From an uncultured Eubacteriales bacterium (lineage in GTDB: Bacteria > Bacillota_A > Clostridia > Oscillospirales > Oscillospiraceae): a stretch of 18,558 nucleotides of DNA. A program made the position numbers and the translations under genes. Below are positions 1 through 7,052 of this stretch, piece after piece (positions within the stretch are counted from its first letter, which is position 1; every line of letters starts with the position of its first letter). Where the stretch lies: positions 1 through 18,558 of the forward strand of contig ONPY01000047.1 in assembly GCA_900319835.1 (NCBI GenBank), given 5' to 3'. Below the pieces are notes generated by a model, which saw nothing but the letters and a program-made list of their open reading frames with translations, had not been told where the DNA came from and made no database searches.

Positions 1-2099
1 TCAAGTCCATCGACACCTCCGAGGCCGAGAAGATGCCCGGCGTTGTCAAGGTCATCACCTACAAGGACATCCTGGCCGCCGGCGGCTCCAACAAGATCAA
101 CGGCTTGGTCATGCTGCCCAAGCACAACAAGACCGACGGTTTCGAGCGCCCCGTCCTCTGCTCCGACAAGATCTTCCAGTTCGGTGATGCCATCGCCATC
201 GTGGCCGCCGCCACCGAGGCCCACGCCCGCGCCGCTGCCGACGCCGTGAAGGTCGAGATCGAAGAGCTGCCCGCCTACATGAACGCGCTGGACGCCATGG
301 CTCCCGACGCCATCGAGATCCACCCCGGCACCCCCAATGTCTTCTTTGAGACCAACTGCATCAAGGGCCCCGACTTCGATTGGGATTCCATTCCCGATTC
401 CCAGCAGGTCGAGATCGAGAGCTATTGCTCCCGTCAGCCCCACCTGCATCTGGAGCCGGACTGCGGCTACGGCTACATCGACGAGGACGGCATGGTCACC
501 GTACACTCCAAGTCCATCGGCATCCACCTGCACATGCCCATGATCGCCGGCGGCATCGGTGTTCCCATGGAGAAGCTGCGCCTGGTCCAGAACCACGCCG
601 GCGGCACCTTCGGCTACAAGTTCTCCCCGACGAACGAGGCTCTGATCGGCGCTGCCGCGAAGATCCTGGGCTGCCCCGTCTCCCTGAACTTCAACCAGTT
701 CCAGAACATCACCTACACCGGCAAGCGTTCTCCCGCCTTCATGCACATCAAGCTGGGCGCCGACGCCAACGGCAAGCTGCTTGCTCTGTGGGGCGACAAC
801 TATGTTGACCACGGCCCGTACTCCGAGTTCGGCGATCTGCTGACCATGCGTCTGAGCCAGTTCACCGGCGCCGGCTACGGCATCAACTCCATCCGCAACA
901 AGAGCCAGACCGTGTTCACCAACCACGCCTGGGGCTCCGCGTTCCGCGCCTACGGCTCTCCCCAGTCCTTCATGGGCTCCGAGATCGCCATTGATTGCCT
1001 GGCCGCCAAGATGGGCATCGATCCCTTCGAGATGCGCGCCATGAACTGCTACAAAGAGGCAGAAGGCACCACCATTCCCACCGGCTATCCCCCCGAGGTC
1101 TACTGCGAGGAGGCCCTGTTTGACAAGGCCCGCCCGCTGTACGAGGCCGGCAAGAAGAGAGTCGCCGAGAAGAACGCCGCCTCCGACGGCCGCTACAAAT
1201 ACGGCATCGGCGTGTCCCTGGGCGTCTACGGCTGCGGCCTTGACGGTGTGGACTCCTCCTCCGCCTATGCCGAGTTGAACCCCGACGGCACCGTCACCAT
1301 GTACGCCTCCTGGGAGGATCATGGCCAGGGCGCCGACATGGGCATTGTCACCGCCGCGCACGAGACGCTGCGCCAGGCCGGCTTCAAGCCCGAGGATATC
1401 CGCCTTGTCATGAACGACACCAAGTACACCCCGAACTCCGGCCCTGCCGGCGGCTCCCGTTCCCAGGTCATGACCGGCAACGCCTGCCGCCTCGCCGCTG
1501 AGGCCCTGATCGCCGAGATGAAGAAGGACGACGGCTCCTTCCGCACCTACGACGAGATGGTCGCCGACGGCAAGAAGCTGAAGGTCGAGGGCAACTGGGT
1601 CACCACCTTCTGCGCCGATCACCCGATCGACCAGGATACCGCCCAGGGCGATCCCTTCGCCACCTACATGTACACCATCTTCCTGCCCGAGGTCTGCGTC
1701 GACACCCAGACCGGCAAGGTCAAGGTGGAGAAGTTCACCTGTGTGGCCGACGTCGGCACCATCATGAACCGTCTGCTGGTGGAAGGCAACTTCTACGGCG
1801 GCCTGGCTCAGGGCATCGGCCTGGCCCTCAGCGAGGACTTTGACGATCTGGAGAAGGAGACCAGCCTGCTCAAGTGCGGCATCCCCTATCCCAACGACAT
1901 TCCCGATGACATCGAGCTGCACTTCAACGAGACCTACCGTCCCAACGGCCCCTACGGTGCCGCCGGCTGCGGCGAGGCCCCGCTGGATGCTCCTCACCCT
2001 GCCATCCTGAACGCCATCTACAACGCCACCGGCGCCCGGATCACCCGTATCCCCGCACGGCCCGACAAGGTTCTGGCCGCGCTGAAGGCCCTTGGCTAA
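1..2099 (+). CDS. mop: Mop-type molybdopterin aldehyde oxidoreductase, 5'-truncated by the window edge
   Basis: This is a xanthine dehydrogenase-family molybdenum hydroxylase, closest by eye to Desulfovibrio gigas aldehyde oxidoreductase (Mop), which oxidises aldehydes to carboxylates. The frame is open from base 3 and begins KSIDTSEAEKMPGV, a conserved stretch near the start of the molybdenum domain. The real start and any N-terminal 2Fe-2S domains therefore lie upstream; the ATG at 33 is internal. Visible family motifs include GGTFGYKFSPTNEAL, WGSAFRAYGSPQ, WEDHGQGAD, GPAGGSRSQVMTGNA and, near the C-terminus, GAAGCGEAPLDAP, whose Glu matches the catalytic Glu of the family (GVGELPL in D. 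gigas). About 699 codons are present, covering nearly the whole Mo-binding region. Codon use is strongly biased to GCC, ATC, AAG and CTG compared with the genes downstream, which suggests high expression. Substrate cannot be read from the sequence; xanthine or another purine is less likely than an aldehyde given the Mop-like motifs. Confidence 0.92.
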   Translation, partial: KSIDTSEAEKMPGVVKVITYKDILAAGGSNKINGLVMLPKHNKTDGFERPVLCSDKIFQFGDAIAIVAAATEAHARAAADAVKVEIEELPAYMNALDAMAPDAIEIHPGTPNVFFETNCIKGPDFDWDSIPDSQQVEIESYCSRQPHLHLEPDCGYGYIDEDGMVTVHSKSIGIHLHMPMIAGGIGVPMEKLRLVQNHAGGTFGYKFSPTNEALIGAAAKILGCPVSLNFNQFQNITYTGKRSPAFMHIKLGADANGKLLALWGDNYVDHGPYSEFGDLLTMRLSQFTGAGYGINSIRNKSQTVFTNHAWGSAFRAYGSPQSFMGSEIAIDCLAAKMGIDPFEMRAMNCYKEAEGTTIPTGYPPEVYCEEALFDKARPLYEAGKKRVAEKNAASDGRYKYGIGVSLGVYGCGLDGVDSSSAYAELNPDGTVTMYASWEDHGQGADMGIVTAAHETLRQAGFKPEDIRLVMNDTKYTPNSGPAGGSRSQVMTGNACRLAAEALIAEMKKDDGSFRTYDEMVADGKKLKVEGNWVTTFCADHPIDQDTAQGDPFATYMYTIFLPEVCVDTQTGKVKVEKFTCVADVGTIMNRLLVEGNFYGGLAQGIGLALSEDFDDLEKETSLLKCGIPYPNDIPDDIELHFNETYRPNGPYGAAGCGEAPLDAPHPAILNAIYNATGARITRIPARPDKVLAALKALG

Positions 2100-2103
2100 G
2101 TCT

Positions 2104-2131
2104 TTGCAAAGCAACAAACCCATGCTATAAT
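2104..2131 (+). promoter_or_regulatory. Sigma-A type promoter for the accessory operon
   Basis: A -35 box TTGCAA (2104-2109) and a perfect -10 box TATAAT (2126-2131) are separated by 16 bases, starting 5 bases after the mop stop codon. Transcription would begin near 2138 and yield a leader of about 230 bases before the ATG at 2368. The downstream genes can therefore be expressed separately from mop. Confidence 0.65.
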
Positions 2132-2327
2132 AGAGAGGCCCGAAAGGGCCTCTCTGCCTATAGTCAAACCCCTGCTTCCAGGAACAGACCTGTAAGGGGA
2201 GAGTGCAGAGAGGGGACGGGGAGTCCCCTTTCTGCGTTCAATCCACGCGAAACAGAAGGCTTTCTGTTTCGCTTCTCAAACAGTCGAAAGGCTTTCGACT
2301 GTTTGAGAGGCTCGAAAGGGCCTCTCT
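2132..2327 (+). other. Array of stem-loops in the leader of the accessory operon
   Basis: Four strong hairpins were paired by hand. The first is 2132-2155, a 10-bp perfect stem with a GAAA loop. The second is 2205-2235, a 13-bp stem with one G-U pair and loop GGGGA. The third is 2247-2272, an 11-bp perfect stem. The fourth is 2274-2308, a 16-bp perfect stem with a 3-base loop. A fifth at 2305-2327 is a near copy of the first and shares bases 2305-2308 with the fourth, so the two cannot form completely at once. No clean T-run follows, so this is not a standard terminator. It could be a regulatory leader RNA, a terminator for mop, or a dispersed palindromic repeat. Confidence 0.6.
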
Positions 2328-2367
2328 ATTCCCATATCTCTGAATCTGAAAACAAAGGGTGATTGCC

Positions 2368-4662
2368 ATGAGCCAGATCCAGGAACGCGGTTCCACCCAT
2401 GTGTATAAAGTCAATAAGATTTCCAAAGAGGAAGTCGACTCCATGGTCACGCGCTGCGTGTACGAAAACCCACCCTTCTGCAGCGCGGCCTGTCCCCTGA
2501 AGCTGGACACCAGGGCCATGCTCAAGGCTGCGGCGGAGGGTGACTTCAAGAAGGCACTGCTGCTGTATGAGAAGATCGCGGTCTTCCCTCTGATCCTCTC
2601 CGCCGGCTGCGAGGCGCCCTGCGAAAGCAAGTGCCGCCTGCGTGAGATCGGGGAGGGCGTCGCCATCCGGGACGTGGAGGCCGCGATCGCCAAATACGGC
2701 GTCCAGTCCAGGCTCGGCGGGGTCTTTCGCAGCAAGAAGAAAAAGACCGTGGCGATCTTCGGCTCCGGCCTCTTCCCACTGTTTCTCGCGGGCGAGGTGG
2801 AGAAGAAGGCCTATCCGCTGACGGTTTTCTGCGAGGAGACCGATCTGGAGAGCTTCCTCAGGCGGGAGACGGATTTCCTCCCGGAGGACGCCTTCCAGAT
2901 GGAGCTCAAGCGCCTCAAAGGCAAGGACATTCAGTTTGAATTCGGCTGCACGATCGACAGTGTGTTCTTTGCCGAACAGCGCGCGGCGTTTGACGTCGTC
3001 TGCGTGAGCGAAAAGGTCGCCCGGCGCGTGCTGCCGGAAGCTGTCTGCATCCCGGAGCTGATGTACGCGGAGAAGGAGAATGTGGTCCTCGGCACCGGGG
3101 AGGGCGTGATGGCCGCGGCTTTCGGCGCCAAGAAGGCCGCTCTGACGGTCGACCGCCTGGCCCAGAGGCTGGACCCGCGCAATACCCGCGGCGAGGAGGG
3201 GGCTGTGGAGACCCGCCTTTATACCGACCTGAGCGAGGCCAAGGCCCTCAAGCGCGTGGAGAAGCCCGCCGGGGGCTATACCGCAGAGCAGGCGGTTGAA
3301 GAGGCCGGCCGGTGCATCCAGTGCCACTGCGAGGAGTGCATGAAGAGCTGCGCCTACCTCAAGCATTATAAAAAGCACCCGGGGCTTTTGTCCAAGGAGA
3401 TTTACAACAACACCCAGATCATCATGGGCGACCACCAGCTCAATAAACCCATGAACGCCTGCGCCCTCTGCGGCCAGTGTACGGTGGTCTGCCCCAACCA
3501 TTTTGATATGGCGCATGTCTGCGCGACGGCGCGGCGGAACATGGTGTCCACGGACAAGATGCCTCTGGCGCCGCATGAGTTTGCGCTGATGGACATGCTG
3601 TTTTCCAACGGCGAGGCCTTCCTCTCGAGACCCCAGCCGGGGGTGGAGAACTGCCGATACGTCTTCTTCCCGGGCTGCCAGGCCACGGCCATCGCGCCGG
3701 AGACGGTGCGTGCCGCGTACGAGGATCTCTGCGCGCGGCTCGACGGCGGCGTGGCTCTGATGCTGGGCTGCTGCGGCGCCATCTGCGACTGGGCCGGCCG
3801 CTATGAGATGCAGCAGAGCACCCGTGAATTTCTGCTCAATGAGCTATCCAAGCTCGGCAATCCCGCCATCATTGCCGGCTGCCCCACCTGCGCAAAAGAG
3901 CTGCGGGAGTCTGTGGGCGGCGAGATTGTCGGCATCTGGGACGTGCTGGAGCAGATCGGCCTGCCCGCCGGAGCAAAGGGCTTGGATCGCCCGGCCGCCC
4001 TGCACGACTCCTGCGGCGCCCGGGGCGACGCCCACACCCAGCAGGCCATCCGCAGCATCGCTCAGAAGCTGGGCGTGAAGCTGGTGGAGACAGAGTACTC
4101 CGGCGACCGCAGCCCCTGCTGCGGCTACGGAGGGCTGACCGCCTACGCCAACCGCGAGGTGGCCCATGAGATGAGCGAGAAGTGCCTGGAGCGCTCCGAC
4201 GCCCCCTATATCAGCTACTGCATGGCCTGCCGGGACCGCTTTGCCCGGGAGGGGCGGGAGTCGCGGCACATTCTGGAGCTGGTCTACGGCACAGACGCCG
4301 GCGCCCCGCCGGACATCAGCGAGAAGCGCTTCAACCGGCTGACGCTGAAAAACGATCTGCTCAGAGAACTCTGGCTGGAGGAACCCATGGAGAAGAGATT
4401 GCCTTACAAGCTGGACTTTACCGACGAGGCCCGGGCCATGATGGACGACCGTATGATCCTGGTGGAGGACGTCATTGCGGTCATTGACGCGGTGCGTGAG
4501 ACGGGAGAGTGCATTTTCGATGACGAGAGCGGCCTGCTGATCGCCCGCCGCAGGGTGGGCAACGCCACCTTCTGGGTGAAGTTTGCCCGGGAGGAGGACG
4601 GACACTACCTGGTACACCGGGCCTGGAGCCATCGCATGAATGTGGTCAAGAGAGAGGGATAG
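2368..4662 (+). CDS. Multi-cluster Fe-S oxidoreductase with GltD-like N-terminus and HdrB-like CCG domains (DVU_1558-like)
   Basis: Likely an electron-transfer or redox accessory protein for the molybdenum hydroxylase. The 764 residues contain five parts. A GltD/DPD-type Fe-S domain has C38, C42, C81, C85 and C89. A Rossmann remnant (GSG at about 132-134) spans only about 140 residues. A ferredoxin region has C316, C319, C321, C324, C328 and then C365-xx-C368-xx-C371-xxx-C375. Two CCG repeats of the heterodisulfide reductase/GlpC type follow (C437, C468-C469, C505, C508; C549, C584-C585, C618, C621). A C-terminal domain of about 90 residues was not recognised. ATG 2368 was chosen over GTG 2359 because AAAGGG at 2353-2358 is well spaced for it. 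The next gene starts 1 base after the stop. Fe-S binding is well supported; FAD binding is doubtful because most of the flavin domain is missing. Partner and reaction are inferred from context only. Confidence 0.85.
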   Translation: MSQIQERGSTHVYKVNKISKEEVDSMVTRCVYENPPFCSAACPLKLDTRAMLKAAAEGDFKKALLLYEKIAVFPLILSAGCEAPCESKCRLREIGEGVAIRDVEAAIAKYGVQSRLGGVFRSKKKKTVAIFGSGLFPLFLAGEVEKKAYPLTVFCEETDLESFLRRETDFLPEDAFQMELKRLKGKDIQFEFGCTIDSVFFAEQRAAFDVVCVSEKVARRVLPEAVCIPELMYAEKENVVLGTGEGVMAAAFGAKKAALTVDRLAQRLDPRNTRGEEGAVETRLYTDLSEAKALKRVEKPAGGYTAEQAVEEAGRCIQCHCEECMKSCAYLKHYKKHPGLLSKEIYNNTQIIMGDHQLNKPMNACALCGQCTVVCPNHFDMAHVCATARRNMVSTDKMPLAPHEFALMDMLFSNGEAFLSRPQPGVENCRYVFFPGCQATAIAPETVRAAYEDLCARLDGGVALMLGCCGAICDWAGRYEMQQSTREFLLNELSKLGNPAIIAGCPTCAKELRESVGGEIVGIWDVLEQIGLPAGAKGLDRPAALHDSCGARGDAHTQQAIRSIAQKLGVKLVETEYSGDRSPCCGYGGLTAYANREVAHEMSEKCLERSDAPYISYCMACRDRFAREGRESRHILELVYGTDAGAPPDISEKRFNRLTLKNDLLRELWLEEPMEKRLPYKLDFTDEARAMMDDRMILVEDVIAVIDAVRETGECIFDDESGLLIARRRVGNATFWVKFAREEDGHYLVHRAWSHRMNVVKREG

Positions 4663-4663
4663 T

Positions 4664-4882
4664 ATGGCGGAGAAAAACTATTACACCATAGACCCCCAGG
4701 GAAAACTCAAGTGCATGAAGTGCGGCGTGCCCCTGGAAAAGGGCAAGGCCAAGTTCCTGTATCTGGACAACGGCTTTCCTGTGGAGCTGCCCGTCTGCCC
4801 CGTGTGCGGCTTTGTCTATGTGCCGGAGGAGCTGGCGCTGGGCAAGGTGGCCTCGGTAGAGCGGGCGCTGGAGGATAAATGA
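4664..4882 (+). CDS. Small four-cysteine redox or zinc-ribbon protein (DVU_1557-like)
   Basis: This 72-residue protein has two CxxC pairs, CMKCG near residues 18-22 and CPVCG near 45-49, about 25 residues apart. That arrangement is typical of rubredoxin-like or zinc-ribbon metal sites. It lacks a signal peptide and membrane segments, so it should be cytosolic. ATG 4664 was chosen over the in-frame ATG 4640, which lies inside the upstream gene, because GAGAGGG precedes 4664 at suitable spacing and initiation there is coupled to the stop at 4662. Its end overlaps the methyltransferase start by 4 bases (ATGA). I recall an NCBI family called DVU_1557 family redox protein with this context, but cannot verify the match here. 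The metal bound and the partner are unknown. Confidence 0.85.
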   Translation: MAEKNYYTIDPQGKLKCMKCGVPLEKGKAKFLYLDNGFPVELPVCPVCGFVYVPEELALGKVASVERALEDK

Positions 4883-5406
4883 ACGGCCATCCCGGGGGCG
4901 AGGAACACACCCGGCACATGCTTGAGCTGGCGGCGATTCCCGCGGGCGGCCGGATTTTGGATCTGGGCGCCGGTGCAGGGGAGAGCCTGCGGCTGCTGCG
5001 GAGCCTCGGCTACCGGGCGGAGGGCGTCGACCTTGCGCCCCGGAGCAGAGAAGTGCAGCAGGGAGACCTGCTGCGTGCGCCCTACCCGGCGGAGAGCTTT
5101 GACGGGCTGCTGAGCCAGTGCGCGTTCTTCCTCAGCGGAGACGTGACCGCCGCCTTTCGGGAGAGCTTCCGGCTGTTAAAGCCCGGCGGCGCGCTGCTGT
5201 TCTCGGACGTCTGCTTTGAGGAACCCGTTCCTCTCGCGGAGGCGGCGGGTTTTCATGTGGAAGCTGACGAGGACCTGACCTCCGTGTGGAGAGAATACTA
5301 TCTGGAGGCTCTCTGGCGCGGCACGGCGGAGGCCTGCGGCATCCGCGGCAAATGCGCCTATCGGATGCTGATTTGCAGAAAGGATGAAGACAATGGATTT
5401 GTTTGA
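4879..5406 (+). CDS. Class I SAM-dependent methyltransferase (DVU_1556-like)
   Basis: This 175-residue protein has a Rossmann-type SAM-binding fold. Motif I is ILDLGAGAGE at residues 26-35, the acidic residue after strand 2 is D51 (GVDLAP), and SFDGLLSQCAF at about 73-83 and RLLKPGGALLFSD at about 98-110 fit the later motifs. It is short for the class, with little room for a separate substrate domain. The C-terminal tail carries three cysteines (CGIRGKCAYRMLIC, about 153-166), which is unusual and may reflect a metal or thiol function. The start overlaps the preceding stop (ATGA at 4879-4882) with GGAGGA just upstream, so translation is coupled. The substrate is unknown; by context it may be a cofactor, a small molecule, or the hydroxylase system itself. 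Generic class assignment is secure, family name is from memory. Confidence 0.85.
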   Translation: MNGHPGGEEHTRHMLELAAIPAGGRILDLGAGAGESLRLLRSLGYRAEGVDLAPRSREVQQGDLLRAPYPAESFDGLLSQCAFFLSGDVTAAFRESFRLLKPGGALLFSDVCFEEPVPLAEAAGFHVEADEDLTSVWREYYLEALWRGTAEACGIRGKCAYRMLICRKDEDNGFV

Positions 5407-5818
5407 CCGCATTATGGAGCTGAGCCGCTGCGGGTACTTCTGCGGCCAGATCCTTGCGATCCTCCTGCTCGAGACCCTGGGGGAAGAAAACCCCGGCTTT
5501 GTGCGGGCCATGGGCGGTCTCAACGGCGGCGTCGGCTTCTCCGGCGACGTGTGCGGCTGCATGACCGGCGGGGCCTGCGTGATCTCCTATCTCACCGGCA
5601 AGGGGGAGGATACCGGCATGGACCACCCCGAGCACAAGAGTGCCATGGGGGAGTTTACCCAGTGGTTCACCGAGGAGAACATGGTCAACTTCGGCGGCAT
5701 CGACTGCCGGGACATCACAAAAGGCAATCCGGCCAACCGGGTGGAGCTTTGCCCGGGGATCATTGCCGACACCTACACCAAGTGTATGGAGATCCTTGCG
5801 GATAAGGGCCTGCTATGA
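5393..5818 (+). CDS. C-GCAxxG-C-C family redox protein (DVU_1555-like)
   Basis: This 141-residue cytosolic protein carries the spaced cysteines of the C_GCAxxG_C_C family: C13 and C17, then C54, C56 and C62 within GCMTGGAC, followed by C105, C120 and C131. Members are presumed to bind a metal or Fe-S centre and are often found in redox gene clusters, but the biochemistry is little known. ATG 5393 was chosen over ATG 5384 because AAGGA at 5380-5384 sits 8 bases ahead of 5393, whereas it overlaps the earlier ATG. The gene overlaps the methyltransferase by 14 bases, and its stop overlaps the next start (ATGA at 5815-5818). Its place in a molybdenum-hydroxylase operon suggests a role in electron transfer or maturation, which is inference. 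Confidence 0.85.
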   Translation: MDLFDRIMELSRCGYFCGQILAILLLETLGEENPGFVRAMGGLNGGVGFSGDVCGCMTGGACVISYLTGKGEDTGMDHPEHKSAMGEFTQWFTEENMVNFGGIDCRDITKGNPANRVELCPGIIADTYTKCMEILADKGLL

Positions 5819-6987
5819 CACGCAGCAGAATTGACAGACTGATCATGATGCAGGAGGGACTGCCGGAAGTGACCCGGCAGTCCCTCGATAAGCTTCAATT
5901 AAAAAAGCTCAACAGGGTACTGGAACGAGAAAAAGCCAGGGATGGCTTCTACCGGGGGCTGCCCGAACGGCTGGAAAGCCTGGACGAGCTTACCATTCTG
6001 CCCTTTACCACGGAAGAGGACCTGGCCCGGAACGCGCCGGGGTTGCTGCTCTGCTCCCAGGGGGAGATCCAGCGGGTACTGTCCGACGCGACCTCCGGCA
6101 CCACGGGGACGGCCAAGCGGGTCTTTTACACCGAGGGCGACTGCCGGCACACGGTGGAGCTCTTCATGGCGGGGCTGGGGGAGCTGGTCTTTCCCGGCAG
6201 CGTCACCATGATCTGCTTTCCCTTCTCCGGGCCGCACGGCCTGGGAGAGCTGATCGCGGAGGCGATCGAGGGCCTGGGTGCAAAGCCGCTCAAGCTGGGT
6301 GCCGGGCTGAGCTACGGAGAATTTGGACAGGTCCTGCGTGAGGAACAGCCGGACACCTTCGTGGGGATGCCGGTGCAGCTTTTAAGCATGCTGCGCGTCT
6401 GCGGCCGGGGCAGCCTGAAGCGGGCCCTGGTCAGCGGGGACGCCTGCCCGGACGCGGTGATGTACGAGGCGGAAAAGCTCCTGGGCAGCCGCCTTTTTCC
6501 CCACTACGGCTCGCGGGAGATGGCTCTGGGCGGCGCCATCTGCTGTCCGGCCCACGCGGGGATGCACCTGAGAGAGAACCACGTGATCGCGGAGATCGTG
6601 GACACCGATGGAAAACCGCTGCCCGACGGGGAGACTGGGGAACTGGTGATCACCACCATCGGCATGGAGGCCATGCCCCTGATCCGCTACCGCACCGGGG
6701 ACCACACCCGCTTCCTGCCGGGGCCCTGCCCCTGCGGGAGTGTGGTCAGGCGCCTGGACAGCTTGCTGCGCCTGGGCGAGGCGGCACAGATCGCGGAACT
6801 GGACGAAAAGCTCTTCGCCCTGCCCTTCGTGGCCGACTACCGTGCCGAGCGAAAAAACGACAGGCTGCATCTCGAAGTGCTGACCTGCGGCAGAGGGGAG
6901 TTCCCGGAACTCGGCGCGGAGATCTCTGCGCGCCCTGTGTGCCCGGAGGATCGAAGCCTATACCGCGGCAAGCGGAGAATCGAATAG
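5815..6987 (+). CDS. PaaK-like AMP-dependent CoA ligase homologue (DVU_1553-like)
   Basis: A 390-residue member of the adenylate-forming superfamily, nearest to phenylacetate-CoA ligase but shorter than the usual 430 or so residues. The ATP-binding loop is DATSGTTGTAKR at 91-102. HYGSREMALGG at 230-240 is the adenine-binding region, with Arg where typical members have Thr (YGxTE). RYRTGD at 291-296 supplies the ribose-binding Asp. The hinge after RRLDSLL (312-318) is degenerate compared with the usual GRxDD, and the C-terminal domain is short, ending LYRGKRRIE with K386 as a possible catalytic lysine. Extra cysteine pairs occur at 243-244 and 305/307. It would activate a carboxylate to an acyl-adenylate, perhaps the product of the aldehyde oxidoreductase. 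That link is inference, and loss of CoA-ligase activity is possible. It is the last gene of the operon. Confidence 0.85.
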   Translation: MTRSRIDRLIMMQEGLPEVTRQSLDKLQLKKLNRVLEREKARDGFYRGLPERLESLDELTILPFTTEEDLARNAPGLLLCSQGEIQRVLSDATSGTTGTAKRVFYTEGDCRHTVELFMAGLGELVFPGSVTMICFPFSGPHGLGELIAEAIEGLGAKPLKLGAGLSYGEFGQVLREEQPDTFVGMPVQLLSMLRVCGRGSLKRALVSGDACPDAVMYEAEKLLGSRLFPHYGSREMALGGAICCPAHAGMHLRENHVIAEIVDTDGKPLPDGETGELVITTIGMEAMPLIRYRTGDHTRFLPGPCPCGSVVRRLDSLLRLGEAAQIAELDEKLFALPFVADYRAERKNDRLHLEVLTCGRGEFPELGAEISARPVCPEDRSLYRGKRRIE

Positions 6988-6995
6988 CGTTTGAA

Positions 6996-7041
6996 ACGTA
7001 CAAAAGCCCTGTCCGAGCAGTCGGACAGGGCTTTTGTACGT
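6996..7041. terminator. Bidirectional terminator, 21-bp perfect stem
   Basis: Arms 6996-7016 and 7021-7041 pair perfectly over 21 bp around a GCAG loop. The stem holds AAAA and TTTT runs near its base. It lies between the convergent CoA ligase and degV genes, so it probably ends transcription from both sides. Confidence 0.85.
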
Positions 7042-7052
7042 GTATGGACGGT

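Noticed and set aside
1..2099. Xanthine dehydrogenase large subunit
   Set aside because: The motifs GGTFGYKF, WGSAFRAYGSPQ and GVYGCGLDG match Mop-type aldehyde oxidoreductase better than purine-specific enzymes, though the substrate is unproven.
2132..2327. Possible CRISPR array
   Set aside because: The repeats are palindromes of different sequence and size without regular spacers; only two copies are near identical.
2326..3576. A 416-codon open frame on the minus strand
   Set aside because: It lies antisense to the Fe-S protein gene and shows no recognisable domain; it is a product of high GC content.
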